Shown here: positions 1-11,349 of the stretch, one piece after another | How the letters are laid out: the number at the start of each line of letters is the position of its first letter | Numbering within the stretch: the first letter of the stretch is position 1 | Assembly: GCA_029379385.1 (NCBI GenBank) | Contig: CM055605.1 | Span: forward strand, 7,909,001 to 7,973,000 | Source: Quillaja saponaria | Taxonomy: Eukaryota; Streptophyta; Magnoliopsida; Fabales; Quillajaceae | Direction: 5' to 3' | DNA: 64,000 nt | Program-made: the position numbers and the translations under genes | Notes under the pieces: generated by a model | Seen by the model: the letters and a program-made list of their open reading frames with translations, nothing else | The model's database searches: none | What the model was told of the DNA's origin: nothing

Positions 1-113
1 AAGTGGGACAACCACCCATGCTACAAATAAACAAATCTGGGTCAATACCTTCAAATGGGGGAAAAGCAAATGCATTTACAAAGACTAAGGGAACTATGGG
101 TGGAGGAAGTGGC

Positions 114-213
114 TGCACTTACTATGGGAACCCAAAACATACCCGTGAAACATGTTTTAAGTTACATGGGTAACCAGAATGGTGGAATGAACTTAAGGCA
201 CAAAAACAAAAAT
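114..213 (+). pseudogene. copia gag C-terminus, zinc-knuckle remnant
   Basis: Reading from 114 gives a CCHC-knuckle-like stretch beginning CTYYGN and ending HTRETCFKLHG. The second cysteine of the CX2CX4HX4C pattern is a tyrosine here. A TAA interrupts the 'HGYPEWW'-type motif that normally follows, and a second TAA comes soon after. The nucleic-acid-binding knuckle is therefore damaged by both substitution and nonsense changes. Confidence 0.75.
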
Positions 214-242
214 AAACTACTGGTGGAGTAGGACGAGCACAA

Positions 243-700
243 GTGATGAATGCAGAACCACAACTATCTCTTGTTTCACAGGTTGAATCTAATGATGAAC
301 CAACTACCACTATCAGTGACCAAGGTAATACTAGTTATGCCTTGCTTAATTCTACTCAAGGTGATTACAAGAATTGGATAATAGATTCAGGAGCTACTGA
401 CCACATGACTTTTTCTTCAAATGACTTTGCCAAGATTACTCAACCGAGATGAACTAGAATTGCTAATGCCAATAGAGTTACATATCCGGTCACAGGGACT
501 GGAACAGTAGCCTTATCACCCTCACTCTTCTTATCAAATACTCTATTAGTACCATCTCTTTCAAATAAGTTATTATTTGTGAGTCAAGCAACTGAAGAAC
601 TAAACCGTGTAGCTCTAATGTATCCTACTTTTTGTCTTTTTCAGGATATTCTCACAAAGGAGATCATTGGTCGTGGTACTAAGAGAGGGGGTTATACTAC
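243..700 (+). pseudogene. copia aspartic protease region, interrupted
   Basis: The segment WIIDSGATDHMT contains the D-S-G catalytic signature of copia proteases. The frame stops at a TGA at 450-452 and resumes in the same frame afterwards, with protease-to-integrase linker features such as LLFVSQ. A frameshift near 690 is needed to enter the integrase frame. Protease would normally cleave the gag-pol polyprotein; this one cannot be made as part of a continuous product. Confidence 0.8.
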
Positions 701-2218
701 ATGGATGACTTCAATTCTGGTAGAGCGAATAATATGCAACGACACTCAATCAGTGCCAAGGATGAGAAAATTTGGTTGTGGTACAGCCGCTTGGGGCATC
801 CATCATTTAGCTATATGAAGCATTTGTTTCCAGATTTATATTCAGATTTACATGACTCAGACTTTAAATGTGATACTTGCATTTTTGCCAAAAGTCATCG
901 TGTACCTTTTCCAATCAGTTCTAATAAAAGTGGTATTCCTTTTGCCTTGATTCATTTCGATGTTTGGGGACCCTCTCCCATTACAACCACCTCTGGTATT
1001 CGTTGGTTTGTGATTTTTGTAGATAACCGCACCGGAATGACTTGGCTGTATTTATTAAAACACAAAGATAAGGTGTTTGGTGTGTTTCGAGCTTTTCATG
1101 CTATGATTCAAAATCAATTCTCGGCTAAACTTCAGATTCTTTGTTCAGATAATGGAGGAGAATATGTTAATCAAGAGTTTCAAGCTTACTTTCAAATGTA
1201 CGGTCTTCTCCATGAAACTTCGTGTCCTCAAACACCACAACAAAATGGCGTGGCTGAACGGAAGAACCGACATATTTTAGAAACTGCACGTGCCTTGTTA
1301 ATTGGAACGAATATGCCTTGTAGGTATTGGAGTGATGCTGTCACTACAGCAGTATATTTGTTGAATCGAATGCCTTCAAAAATATTGGAGTTCAAGACTC
1401 CATTACAGGTTCTGTCTCATCATAGTTCCTTGCCATCTGTAATGCTTCTTCCACCACGCATATTTGGTTGTGTTGCATTTGTTCACCTCCATAAAAATCA
1501 ACGGAACAAGCTTGACCCTTGCGTGGTTCGTTGTATTTTTTGGGGGTATGCCATACACCAAAAGGGATATCGATGCTACAATCCTACCACTCGACGAACT
1601 TATATAACCATGGGTGTCAGTTTTTCAGAATCTGAAAAATTCTTTCCCTCACCGCCATCAATTTCTGTTTGGGATGAAAAACAGAAGCGGTGGGATTGTC
1701 CAAGATTTAAGAAAAGTCAGGGATCATCCAACCAACATGACAATGAGACAATAGCTATCAAAGAACATATGGTAGATGGTGAAAATATTGGTGCAGACAG
1801 TAATATTAAAAGCAAAGAAGATAGTGGTGAAGTTATTGAGAAAGATGAATCAGAAATTTTTGAAGAAAGTACCCCACTCTCTCATGTGCCTAACGACTCC
1901 TTTCCTGAGAATATTCCTGAGGTGAGTTCCTCTATACCATCCTCTAGTCCTATTTTGGATACTCCTGCTGGTTATCACTTACCTTTCAGGCACAATAGGG
2001 GTAAGCCCCCAACTCGATACTCACCAGATGTTGAAGCAAAAGGATCAAAGTACCCAATCACTAATCATGTGACCACCCAGGGATTACCTGAACCCCTTAA
2101 AGCATTTGCAAATCAGCTGTCTTCTTGTCATGTTCTTAATGAAATACATGAAGCCTTGGTAGACCGGAAATGGTCTCAAGCAATCCAGGAGGAAATGCAT
2201 GCACTAAAAAAAAAATGA
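701..2218 (+). pseudogene. copia integrase and start of reverse transcriptase, open for 505 codons
   Basis: This is the longest open stretch of the element. It shows the integrase N-terminal HHCC zinc site (GHPSFSYMKH, then CDTC). The three DDE core segments are present: HFDVWGP, CSDNGGEY and NGVAERKNR. A hydrophilic copia-type linker and the beginning of the RT domain (VDRKWSQAIQEEMHAL) follow. The frame ends in TGA just after a ten-A run at 2206-2215, which looks like a one-base expansion, because the RT continues in another frame from 2238. All three acidic core residues survive although the polyprotein is broken. Confidence 0.9.
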
Positions 2219-3668
2219 AACTTGGAATCTTATTCCATTGCCAGAAGGAAAGAAACCAGTAGGGTGCAAATGGGTGTTTTCTATTAAGCATAAAGTAGAT
2301 GGAACCATTGAACGGTACAAAGCAAGGTTGGTGGCCAAAGGTTATTCACAGACATATGGCGTAGACTATCTGGAGACGTTCTCACCAGTGGCAAAGTTAA
2401 ACACTGTTAGAGTCTTGTTATCATTAGCTGCAAATTTAGATTGGCCCCTTCATCAATTCGATGTGAAAAACGCCTTCCTACATAAAGATCTTGAGGAGGA
2501 AGTGTATATGGATATTCCACTTGGCTACACTACAATTTCATAAACTAGAGTTGTATGTAAGTTGAAATGAGATTTGTATGGATTAAAATAGTCACCTCAA
2601 GCATGGTTTGGATGATTTAGCTTGGAAATGAGAAAGTATGGTTTCCACCAAAGTAACTCGGATCATACCCTCTTCTTGAAACATAAAAATGGAAAGGTAA
2701 TAGTCCTAATAATCTATGTGGATGACATGATTATTACAGGAGATGATATAGAAGGAATTTGCAAACTTCAGGAGCAGTTGGGGACTGAATTTGAGATGAA
2801 AAATCTTGGAGGCCTAAAGTATTTTTTGGGAATAGAAGTAGCAAGGTCAAGTCAAGGTATATTTCTTTCCCAGAGAAAATATGTGTTAGATCTGTTATCC
2901 GAAGTGGGAATGATTGATTGCAAGCCAGTTGACACATCGATCGTTCAGAATCATAGACTTGGAGAACATCCAGATCAGGTACCTGTTAAGAAAGAGAGGT
3001 ATCAAAGACTAGTAGGCAAGCTAATCTATTTATCACATACGCATTCCGATATTGCTTACGTTGTTAATATAGTAAGTCAATTTATGCATAATCCTAGTGA
3101 AGATCATATGATGGCAGTGAATCAGATACTTCACTACTTGAAATCTGCTCCAGGAAGAGGACTCATGTTCTCTAAAAATATTCATCTCAATGTTGGTGGT
3201 TACACTTACGCTGATTGGGTAGGAGCTACTGATAGAAAGTCTACATCCGGATACTTCACCTTTGTTGGTGGAAATTTGGTCACATGGAAGAGTAAAAAAC
3301 AAAAGGTAGTAGCATTGTCTAGTGTCGAAGCAGAATTTAGAGAAATGGCCAAGGGACTTTGTGAACTCCTTTGGCTTAGAAGGCTATTAATCGAGATTGA
3401 ATTTGCACCCAACTCTGAAATGAATTTGTTCTGTCATAACAAGGCAGCAATAGAGATTTCTCATAATCCAGTTCAACATGACCGTACCAAATACATTGAG
3501 GTGGACAGACATTTTATTAAACAGAATCTTGAAGAAAAAGTCATTAAATTTCCTTTTGTCAGGTCAGAAGATCAACTAGCATATATGCTTACTAAGGCTG
3601 TTTCTAGTAAAGTCTTTCACAGCTCACTTGACAAGTTGGGCATCAAAGACATTTATGCACCAACTTGA
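2219..3668 (+). pseudogene. copia reverse transcriptase and RNase H, interrupted
   Basis: Two open pieces, 2238-2543 and 2622-3668, carry RT. The first has [11 protein letters not shown] and [18 protein letters not shown]; the second has the catalytic YVDDMIITGDD. RNase H follows, with a STSGY segment and SSVEAEF. Between 2541 and 2622 there is a cluster of in-frame stops, several of them TGA or TAG at positions where the family normally has CGA or CAG. The C-terminus ends at the TGA at 3666-3668, immediately before the polypurine tract. Confidence 0.9.
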
Positions 3669-3686
3669 GGGGGGGGGGGGGGGGGG
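3669..3686 (+). other. Polypurine tract as an uninterrupted G run
   Basis: Eighteen consecutive G residues lie between the RNase H stop codon and the LTR, where copia elements keep a purine-rich plus-strand primer (usually a 'gaggggga' type). An all-G tract of this length is probably a replication-slippage expansion. Confidence 0.75.
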
Positions 3687-3885
3687 TGTTGGCATGAGTT
3701 GTATTTAGAGTGATTGTAGGGATAATTTGTTACCTTATTTGTAAAATTAAATCTCATCTAATATGGGTAACCTGGTCTTTAGCCTTAGATAGGGTACTTC
3801 TGTTAGGTCTTCTTTGTATTTAACTGATAGACCACTTATGAATTAACAAAGTAGAAAAGAATTACAACCTTTCTCTGATTTATCA
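3687..3885 (+). repeat. 3' LTR of the copia element
   Basis: It begins TGTTGG right after the polypurine tract and ends at a CA in 'tgatttatca', so it has TG...CA termini and is about 199 bp long, short but usual for copia. An (AT)n run follows at once and obscures any target-site duplication. The matching 5' LTR is outside the window. Confidence 0.75.
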
Positions 3886-3985
3886 TATATATATATATAT
3901 ATTCACATTATTAATTTGTATTTAATTTTCTCTTACTTTTTATACATGCATGGACGCATGGATCTAACTAATTTACTCCTGGCAG

Positions 3986-6931
3986 GGAAAACATGCAGCA
4001 GTACTCGGGAGGGACGGTACAAAACCTGAGGCTGAATTTGACATTCCAAATCTTATTCTTGAGCAAATTTACTGCAAGGTCATTAAAAAATAATTATTTA
4101 TTTCAACAAGTATTCTCATGATCTATATATATATGGCCTATGAGAAACTTAAATTAGTCAAAATTACAATGATATAAAGAACTAATTATAGATCACTTTA
4201 TAAATTATTTGAAATCGTAAATATATTAACATGTACATGATATAAATATATATCAGATGTCATGCATTGAGGGGAAGAAGAATATTGATGTGAAGGAGAT
4301 CTCAGAGTCAGTACTTACTATGCTATCAAGTTACTCATTCAGTGCACAACTAGTGATGACAATAGCAGCTTTTGCTACAAAATATGGAGATGATTTCTGG
4401 GTTTGTGCTGATGATCAAAACCGGCTTTTAAAACATGGGCATGTTACTCGCTTAGTTCAGCGCCGTCAAATCGAGAATAAACAAGAATCACTAAGTTCAC
4501 TTCATGGTTTGATCACTATCATTATGCAAGTGATCGAGTATATGATGAAAGTGGATCAGATGCTAACCAAGCTTCAATCTGGTAGCAATAACCAAGACTT
4601 AAGTTTGGTGGATATGAAGAAGGCTATCTCAAGCTTTGTTTTAAACACCACCGAAGGTATTATGGTTTGCACGACTCGGTTTACTAGCTTGCTATCGAAT
4701 GATCATGGGTACGTATGATAAGCTCGATCTATAAGTAAATTTTCTTTAATGTTGAAATATATAAATGATTAAATGAATGTCCTCTTTCAGCACAATAAGT
4801 TTAATTTGAACTTAATTGTAGTTTATAGATTAATTTATCATGGCATATATATATGATATTTGAACACATCTTATTTAAAAATCATAAAATTCACGTTTTG
4901 AACCAATACGCAATCTAGGGATATGATAGGATAGCCGATCATCATTGACCTTTATATATAGCTCCATCGTATTGAGAATATATGATACCTAGCTAGCTAA
5001 TTATAAAATATACATACATATATATATATGCACTTTGAAGTTGTAACCATTATTGGCCGGATTCATTTCAGGGCATTGCAGTTAACAGTATCAATGTCCT
5101 CTTGTACTCATAGCCAGGAATAAATTTTCCGCCTGCTCGAATCGTATTACACGTTTTGTACACAATTAGGTTGGTTCACCCACCTAAAAATTGATCTAAT
5201 AATTAGATTCAATAAATATAATTAAATGGGTTGCTGAAAATTTGTATATGCATGCAGAGGAGGCCAGCTTGTACGATAGGATATTCAGCGCCTTCAGTAA
5301 ACCCAGTGGAATCACTGTGGTTATAGAGAATTTGATATGTTCCATGGACGGTCAGAAGGTTCTGCTCTTTGATGGTTCTACGCAGTCTGATGTATGCAAG
5401 CTTTTCGTGTCACTCTTCCCTCTCCCTGCATGTAAATTAATTTGTCGATAATGTGGTTAGTATGAAGATCATATATTATTTGCTTCATAGATAAAATCTC
5501 ATGTAAACTAACACAACTCTAATGAAATGGTAAAAGAAAACATAATCTTACATGATAGGGATTTGATTTCTGAGATCTCATACTTTTCTCACAATAACTT
5601 TGAGATATATTCATGTTTCATACTTGTCTATTACTCACTGTTCAATTTTTGTATTGATCTGTAAAATTACTCTCTCGCTACAAACAGGTTGGCATTGAAA
5701 ATCTACAATATCAAAACGTACTGTTGTTCATTTAGCACGTAGAGGTCATTGAAGATCATATTCCCAAAATCAACAAACTTTATGATGGATTGATTGCAAA
5801 AGGGTACCATGGATACAAAATTTTATGGATTCCGGTTGTACAAGACTTGAACAATGTTGGCATTGGCCATATTGAAAAACTGAGCTTAAAAATGAAATGC
5901 TACATATGCTGGAACGTTTCACAAGTTGGTATCACGTTCATCCTAAAAGCATGGCGATTCAAGTATCATAAGCAGCCTACCATGGTTGTGATTAACTCAA
6001 AAGGTGAAGTGGAATATCAAGATGAATTCCCCATGATACAGACATATGGCATAGGTGCCTACCCCTTCACGGATCCTAGTTTACCAAATGTCGAAATACA
6101 AATAACTCCTACGGATATCATCCCAGGGATTTTCAACGGCGTCAAGGTAAGTTCATTTATACAAACCTTCATGTATGTGTTTAAAATGCATGTCTGTTGT
6201 GTATTTGTTTAATATGCAATTATTAATTGTCATGTACTTGTAGCATCATATGCTTCATATAAAAGACGCATATACATAGATACTAGGAAATGTGTATTTA
6301 TACATATACAATGTTTGAAATTAATTATAACTCTCATTGTTGATTGTTGGTATATAAATATTCTCATGACCAGATTGAAGATGAGAAATACATTCTGTTC
6401 TATGGAGGTACAAACCAAGTTTTCGGACAATATTTTGCTGACCATGCAAACATTCAGATAAAGAGTTTACTTAAGGAAACCAAGAATATAAGCCTGAAAT
6501 TGCACCAGGTAAACCACATTAAGGCGATAGCGAGTTTTTGGACTGGCCTACAAAACATGTTCTTCATCAAAATGCAATTGGAAAATGATCCTGTTTTGAA
6601 GAAAATTCAAAGGTTGCTTTCTTGTAACAATGGAAATGGGTGGGCTCTGCTCTGTAAAGGGTCTAACATGGTGGTTAGTGGTTATGTTGAAGAGATTTTG
6701 AAGTTTTTGATTGAGCATAGCTTTTGGAAATCGAAATTGATCATGGATAGACAGCCATCAGAGGTTTGCTTGACGGACTACTTGCAAGAACTTCGTAGAA
6801 CAAAGTTCTGTCACAGATTTGATATCCCATACAGCAGATGTGTCCCAGAGATGAAATGCCCTGACTGCCAACGTTTCATGGAGATTTGGATCAAATTGAA
6901 GTGCTGCCATGGTGAGAATGGTCTGTGCTAG
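3986..6931 (+). pseudogene. Sieve element occlusion (SEO) gene, 5' incomplete, broken
   Basis: SEO proteins form the P-protein bodies that plug phloem sieve tubes. Recognisable exons are 3986-4078, 4257-4708, 5258-5391, 5688-6146 and 6374-6931. Family marks are DGTKPEAEFD near the N-terminus, FDGST, KYHKQPTMVVIN, the FYGG segment and the C-terminal cysteine-rich CPDCQRFMEIWIKLKCC. The fourth recognisable exon has an in-frame TAG at 5733-5735, within a stretch that aligns to the conserved VLLLIS strand. Exons 4257-4708 (ending in phase 2) and 5258-5391 (needing phase 1) do not join, and the usual SSLAHKV segment between them is not recognisable. Exon 1 is absent, and a copia element lies upstream. 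Probably a pseudogene; an unusual splice that avoids the TAG (acceptor after 'catttag') would drop a conserved strand. Confidence 0.85.
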
Positions 6932-7769
6932 CTGAATGAACGTATTGACACACCTCTATCACTGTCTTGAGTCTCTTCGGTGTTATAGTAAAATAAAAAA
7001 GTAGCTCTATGAGAGGGATGCTACACAAAATTAGATATTTGTGATCATATGATTGCAGATTATGTTTATTGTTGTTGTTGTGTGGTTTGTCTTTTTGTTT
7101 TTCTGGAAAATAAAGAATGTTTACTTCTTACATTTGTAACATGATGATGGGTGTCGTGTTCGTCATTCTTGATGCAATGAAGGGCATTTAATTGTTATAG
7201 AATGGTGATCCCGTTATTTGGTAGTAAAGATGACTGTTACGCTACTCATTTATCCTGTGTTTGACGGACCAGAATCAATTAAATATCTTATCCAATTTAA
7301 TTTACTTTTTGATAAATGTGAGTAAATAAGAAAAAAAATTTCGGAATTGAGCTTTAGTACTTTGAAAGTAATGAACCAATCTTAAAAAATTTTCAATTGT
7401 CCATTCATATTTTCTTTTTCTACAAAATTCTTTTTCCGCAAATTCTTTTTCAGCTTCGAAAACTGGGGAGATGGGAAGAAAAAGAGAAATTCAATTGGAA
7501 AATTTTATTGATTTTTATACTATAATATTATTTATACAGTTCTAAAAAAAATTGCAAAAATTTAATCCAAAAACCCATGTTCTTTTTTAAATTCAGAAAT
7601 TTCGTGAGGTTTCGGGAAAATAGGATGCTGTACTCATAACGTGGCAACTGTAGAAGTTGCCACCTGGTAGTGGTATTCTCGCAATTCAATAAGGAAATCA
7701 CAAACTAGACTGTCATTCTACTTGAGCAACCCTGCTCCGAACTCACACCTAACTAGAAGAAACAAACAA
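6932..7769. other. Spacer downstream of the SEO pseudogene
   Basis: No gene seen. An AATAAA at 7108-7113 could be the old SEO polyadenylation signal. The remainder is AT-rich without clear repeats. Confidence 0.5.
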
Positions 7770-7885
7770 ATCTTATCCGTCCAAATAGAAAAACTTAAAT
7801 CTAACCGTTGATTCTTATTCTTCTTACAACAATAAAACAAAAATAAAATTGCAAATTTTATTCACCGTCATCATCATCAACTGCA

Positions 7886-7892
7886 TATAAAA
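7886..7892 (+). promoter_or_regulatory. TATA box of the first coiled-coil gene
   Basis: TATAAAA lies about 280 bp upstream of the ATG, in a segment shared with the second arm of the duplication. A start site near 7920 would give a 5' UTR of roughly 250 bases. An intron in that leader is possible. Confidence 0.5.
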
Positions 7893-8170
7893 CCAAACAG
7901 ACTCCTAATTTTCTTTCACTCAAAATTTTCAGAGCTTTTATAATCTTAACGAATATATTCACCGTTTCCCGCAAAACAAGCTAAATCGAAAAGAAAAATT
8001 ACAGGGAAACCTCTCGATTTTGGGTTTCATAAATTTCAATTTTTTATGTTTTTGTTTATCTGATTTTTCTCATAATTATTATAGATCTTACATAGAACAT
8101 ACATCGAATTCTCAGAAAATTGTAGGGTTTTTCAAACCCTGTAATTTTGATCTGAGAATTAAGGGATTCG

Positions 8171-9202
8171 ATGAACGAGCAGTCGTCAATGATAGGTCAG
8201 TCTCAGATCATGCAGAATCAAAACTATGTCGTTTGGGCTCAACCTAGACCACCGTTACCACCTGATAATCCGGTCGTGTTCCAGGGTTCTCACTCTCACA
8301 GACCAGTCTTCAATGCCTCGACCATAACCCAGCCACTGGGTCGGATCAATCGGAAGGGGAATAAGTCCGATAAGCGCAAAGAATTTCGGCGAAATGATCA
8401 ACTTGGTATGGGTCACTTTTACAAACCCTCGAACTTGAATGATTTGCAATCTCAGAATCAGAACCGTTTGAAAGCTCGTCGATTTCACCAGAAGAAGAAA
8501 TTTAATAACCGTTTTGCTCCATTTGCTCCCCGGAACACCAGTTCCTTTATAATTCGAGCTAAGAAATCGGGTGGTATTGCTTCGCTGGTATCGCCTTGTC
8601 CTGTGACACCGGCGGTATTGCCGACACCGATATTCTCGCCGTCCAGGGAGGTTTTGGTTGATACTGCAAAAGAAGAATGGGGTGTTGATGGGTACGGGTC
8701 GATGAAGGGTCTGATTCGGCTTCGATCACCTAAAGCCGATGAGGATGAAGAAGAGGAAGACGAAGAATATGGTGGTGGGTCTACTGACAGTGATGTGGAA
8801 GAGCATGTAGAAGTTGAGAGGAGATTGGACCATGATTTGAGTAGGTTTGAAATGATATACCCAAGGGGGGGTGGGGATGGGGGTGGTACTGGCGCCGGCG
8901 GTGGCTATGAGCAGAGTAGTTCTTTGGAGAACAGGGTAGATGATCAAGATGCCCATATTGCTCAACTGGAAGATGAAAATTTGACATTGAAGGAGAGGAT
9001 GTTTCTAATGGAAAGGGAGTTGGACGAATTGAGGAGGAGGGTACAGTGCTTAGAGACGAAAGGAGGGCGGCAAGCTTGCAAGGATCACAATGGGGAGGCA
9101 TTTGAGAATGGCTTGGAGAACAATGAAGAAGTTGGAGGAGATGTTTGTTCCGAGAAGAGTGTGGGCAATGGTGACGGTGAAAGTGATGGTGGCAATGAGT
9201 GA
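8171..9202 (+). CDS. Uncharacterised plant protein with acidic region and C-terminal coiled coil (343 aa)
   Basis: I do not recognise a named family. The single-exon reading frame begins MNEQSSMIGQ; this ATG is kept because the paralogue downstream starts at the same place (MNEQSRM). Residues 1-60 are Gln/Pro-rich and disordered. A basic stretch (about 60-115) is followed by a compact block at 120-186 with SGGIASLVSPCPVTP and GYGSMKGLIRLRSP. An acidic run (DEDEEEEDEEY) lies at 190-200, then HDLSRFEMIYP, and a heptad-rich helix at about 252-296 suits a dimerising coiled coil. No signal peptide or membrane segment is seen, so the protein is probably nuclear or cytosolic. The block at 120-186 is also the best conserved part of the broken paralogue, so it is the likely functional core. 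Confidence 0.85.
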   Translation: MNEQSSMIGQSQIMQNQNYVVWAQPRPPLPPDNPVVFQGSHSHRPVFNASTITQPLGRINRKGNKSDKRKEFRRNDQLGMGHFYKPSNLNDLQSQNQNRLKARRFHQKKKFNNRFAPFAPRNTSSFIIRAKKSGGIASLVSPCPVTPAVLPTPIFSPSREVLVDTAKEEWGVDGYGSMKGLIRLRSPKADEDEEEEDEEYGGGSTDSDVEEHVEVERRLDHDLSRFEMIYPRGGGDGGGTGAGGGYEQSSSLENRVDDQDAHIAQLEDENLTLKERMFLMERELDELRRRVQCLETKGGRQACKDHNGEAFENGLENNEEVGGDVCSEKSVGNGDGESDGGNE

Positions 9203-9560
9203 GCTACTCACATTTGGCGGAAGTTTCTTCCTTGAATCCCAAAATGATGTTTGTGGATGTTTTAGTCAATTCTACTGTTGTCTGTAAATGTCTAAATATT
9301 TTGAAGGTGCTTGATATAGTTGCATGTCAATGAGTTTTCTTAATTTCAATTCTTTCATAATCATAACTGTAGACCTCACAAACTCCCTGAATAAGAGATG
9401 GACAGCGATCTGCACCAATTGGAAGTAGAAACAATTTGTTCAGGCTGACCCAAAAGTTTCATTCTTTTTGTTATCGTGCTTTGGAATTTTTTTCTATTTG
9501 TTCTGCTTATGCAAGTATAACTGGTTTTTATATGAATTGATCATTCTTCTTGCTACTTTG

Positions 9561-9652
9561 GATTACTTGTTGATTGTCATATGTGGGCTCTGTAACTGTG
9601 ACTTTTGATTACTTGTTGGTTGTCATATGTGGGATCTGTAACTGTGACTTGG
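9561..9652 (+). repeat. Two-copy 46-bp tandem repeat
   Basis: Units 9561-9606 and 9607-9652 both begin 'gattacttgttg' and contain 'tgtcatatgtggg' and 'tctgtaactgtgactt', with only a few differences. The repeat lies downstream of the intact coiled-coil gene, possibly in its 3' transcribed region. Confidence 0.9.
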
Positions 9653-10276
9653 GAGGACCTCTGCTGCTCAGGCTATGTAATCTTTGGTTATCTCTGCTAT
9701 AAGTTCTTCTGCTTCAAGCATAGCTAAATTTTATTGATGCATGCTGGAGTGTACCTGGGAGAGTTACTGATGGCTGTAGATTTTGTGAATGTGGTTGTAG
9801 TTAATCTGTTGATTTTCTTTGCAGGAGATGCGGGAAGTTTGTAGTTAAAATCTATAATTTGGATACAATTCCAATTTCCAAGGTGAAGGAAAATTGTACA
9901 GTTTCTTTCTTTTTAGAGGGGTGACTGAAACACTTGGAGGCATTGAGACCTTGTTGGTTTATTTTCTTGTGGCTGAAGATGCACCTGTAATCATAAACTC
10001 AAGGTTCTCTTTCTGGGTTTTCTAGCGGGGAAAATTGTGTTGCTGTAGTTTTGTACGGGGTTTAGGGTGTGGGTACTTCTAATTCTGTAGTTTACGCCAT
10101 TGACAGCTGGTATGGGTCTATGTGACTCTGTCTGCTCTTATTATAGTTTGTTATTAGTTTTACTTTATTGCATGAAAAACCAATCTCAGTGAAAGATAAA
10201 TCTTATCCATTAAAAACAGCATCTCTTAAATCCTAACAGTTGATATCACCATCATCATCAACCCAAGACTACTGAC

Positions 10277-10284
10277 TATATAAA
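10277..10284 (+). promoter_or_regulatory. TATA box of the duplicated (pseudo)gene
   Basis: TATATAAA sits at the position equivalent to 7886-7892 in the first arm, about 260 bp before the ATG. The second copy may therefore still be transcribed. Confidence 0.45.
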
Positions 10285-10544
10285 CATTACAATAACAATC
10301 ATAATTCAACCAAACAGACTTCCAAGGCTCCAATTTGGTTTCAGTTCAAATTTCTCATAGGCTTTTTGACGGTTAACAGTTCCCCGCCAACAGAATAAAT
10401 TAAAATATTAAATACAGAAAATGAAGCACGCTAAAACTTCTACATAGGGTTCAAGGTTTCTAATTTTTGAATTATCGTTACAGATTTACATGCATCGAAT
10501 TCCCAGAAATTCCTCCATTTTTCTTTGAGAATTTAAGGGTTTGG

Positions 10545-11349
10545 ATGAACGAGCAGTCACGAATGTTGGATCAATCTCAGATCTTGCAGAATCAAAACTA
10601 CTTCGTGTGGCCTTCACCACCACTACCACCCGGGAGTAAGTCCGATAAGCGCAGAGAGATTGGGCGAACCGACCCACTTGGTTTGGGTAACTTTTTCAAA
10701 CCCTCGAACTTGAATGATATGCAATCGCAGATTCAGAACCGCTTGAAAGGTCGTCGATTTCATCCTAAGAAGAACTTTAATACCGGTTTTGCTCCTCGAA
10801 ACACCACTTCTTTCCTTATTCGCGCTAAGAAAGCTGGCGGTATTGCTTATATGGTTTCGCCTTGTTCCTGTTACACCGGTGATATTGCCGACACCGGTAT
10901 TTTAGCCGTCGAAAGAGGTTTTGGTTGATACGGCAAAAGAAGAGGGGTTTGTAAATGGGTACGGGGCGATGGAGGGTCTGATTCAGCTTCGGTCGCCTAA
11001 GGGTGATGATGAAGAAGAAGACTGTGAATATGGATCTACTGACAGTGACGTGGAAGATCATCTGGAAGTTGAGAGGAGGTTGGACCATGATTTGAGTAGG
11101 TTCGAAATGATATACCCAAGTGTTGGTGGTGGTGGCTACGAGCAGAGTAGTGCTTTGGTGAACAGAGTAGATGATCAAGACACTCACTTGGTGCAGCTGG
11201 AAGAGGAGAATTTGACAGTGAAGGAAAAGCTGTTTCTGATGGAAAGGGAATTGTTCTACTTCAGGAGGAGGGTACATTGCTTAGAGATCAATGGCGGGCA
11301 GCAATATCACAGCGAGAAGATGTCTGAGAATGGTTTCAGAGAACAATGA
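10545..11349 (+). pseudogene. Broken tandem paralogue of the coiled-coil protein gene
   Basis: It starts MNEQSRMLDQSQILQNQNYF and follows the intact copy closely, but lacks about 35 residues after PPLPPG. At about 10865 one extra base ('ccttgttcc' against 'ccttgtcc') shifts the frame, and reading ends at the TGA at 10926-10928. Even without the shift, a TAG replaces a TCG of the intact copy a few codons later. Downstream the original frame is open again from about 10921 to 11349, with GYGAMEGLIQLRSP, STDSDVED, RFEMIYP and the coiled-coil heptads. It is a pseudogene with at least two disabling changes, or encodes an N-terminal fragment of about 127 residues. Confidence 0.85.

Larger units (their letters stand above)
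1..3885 (+). mobile_element. Ty1/copia LTR retrotransposon, 3' part, decayed
   Basis: The order of domains is gag zinc knuckle, protease, integrase, reverse transcriptase, RNase H, which is the copia order (integrase before RT). A G-rich polypurine tract at 3669-3686 and a 3' LTR at 3687-3885 follow. The 5' LTR, primer-binding site and most of gag lie left of the window. The coding region is interrupted by several stops and at least two frameshifts, so the copy cannot encode a full polyprotein. It lies upstream of, and in the same orientation as, SEO exons that begin after an intron acceptor at 3985. It may therefore sit in an SEO intron, or SEO exon 1 may have been lost. Confidence 0.95.
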
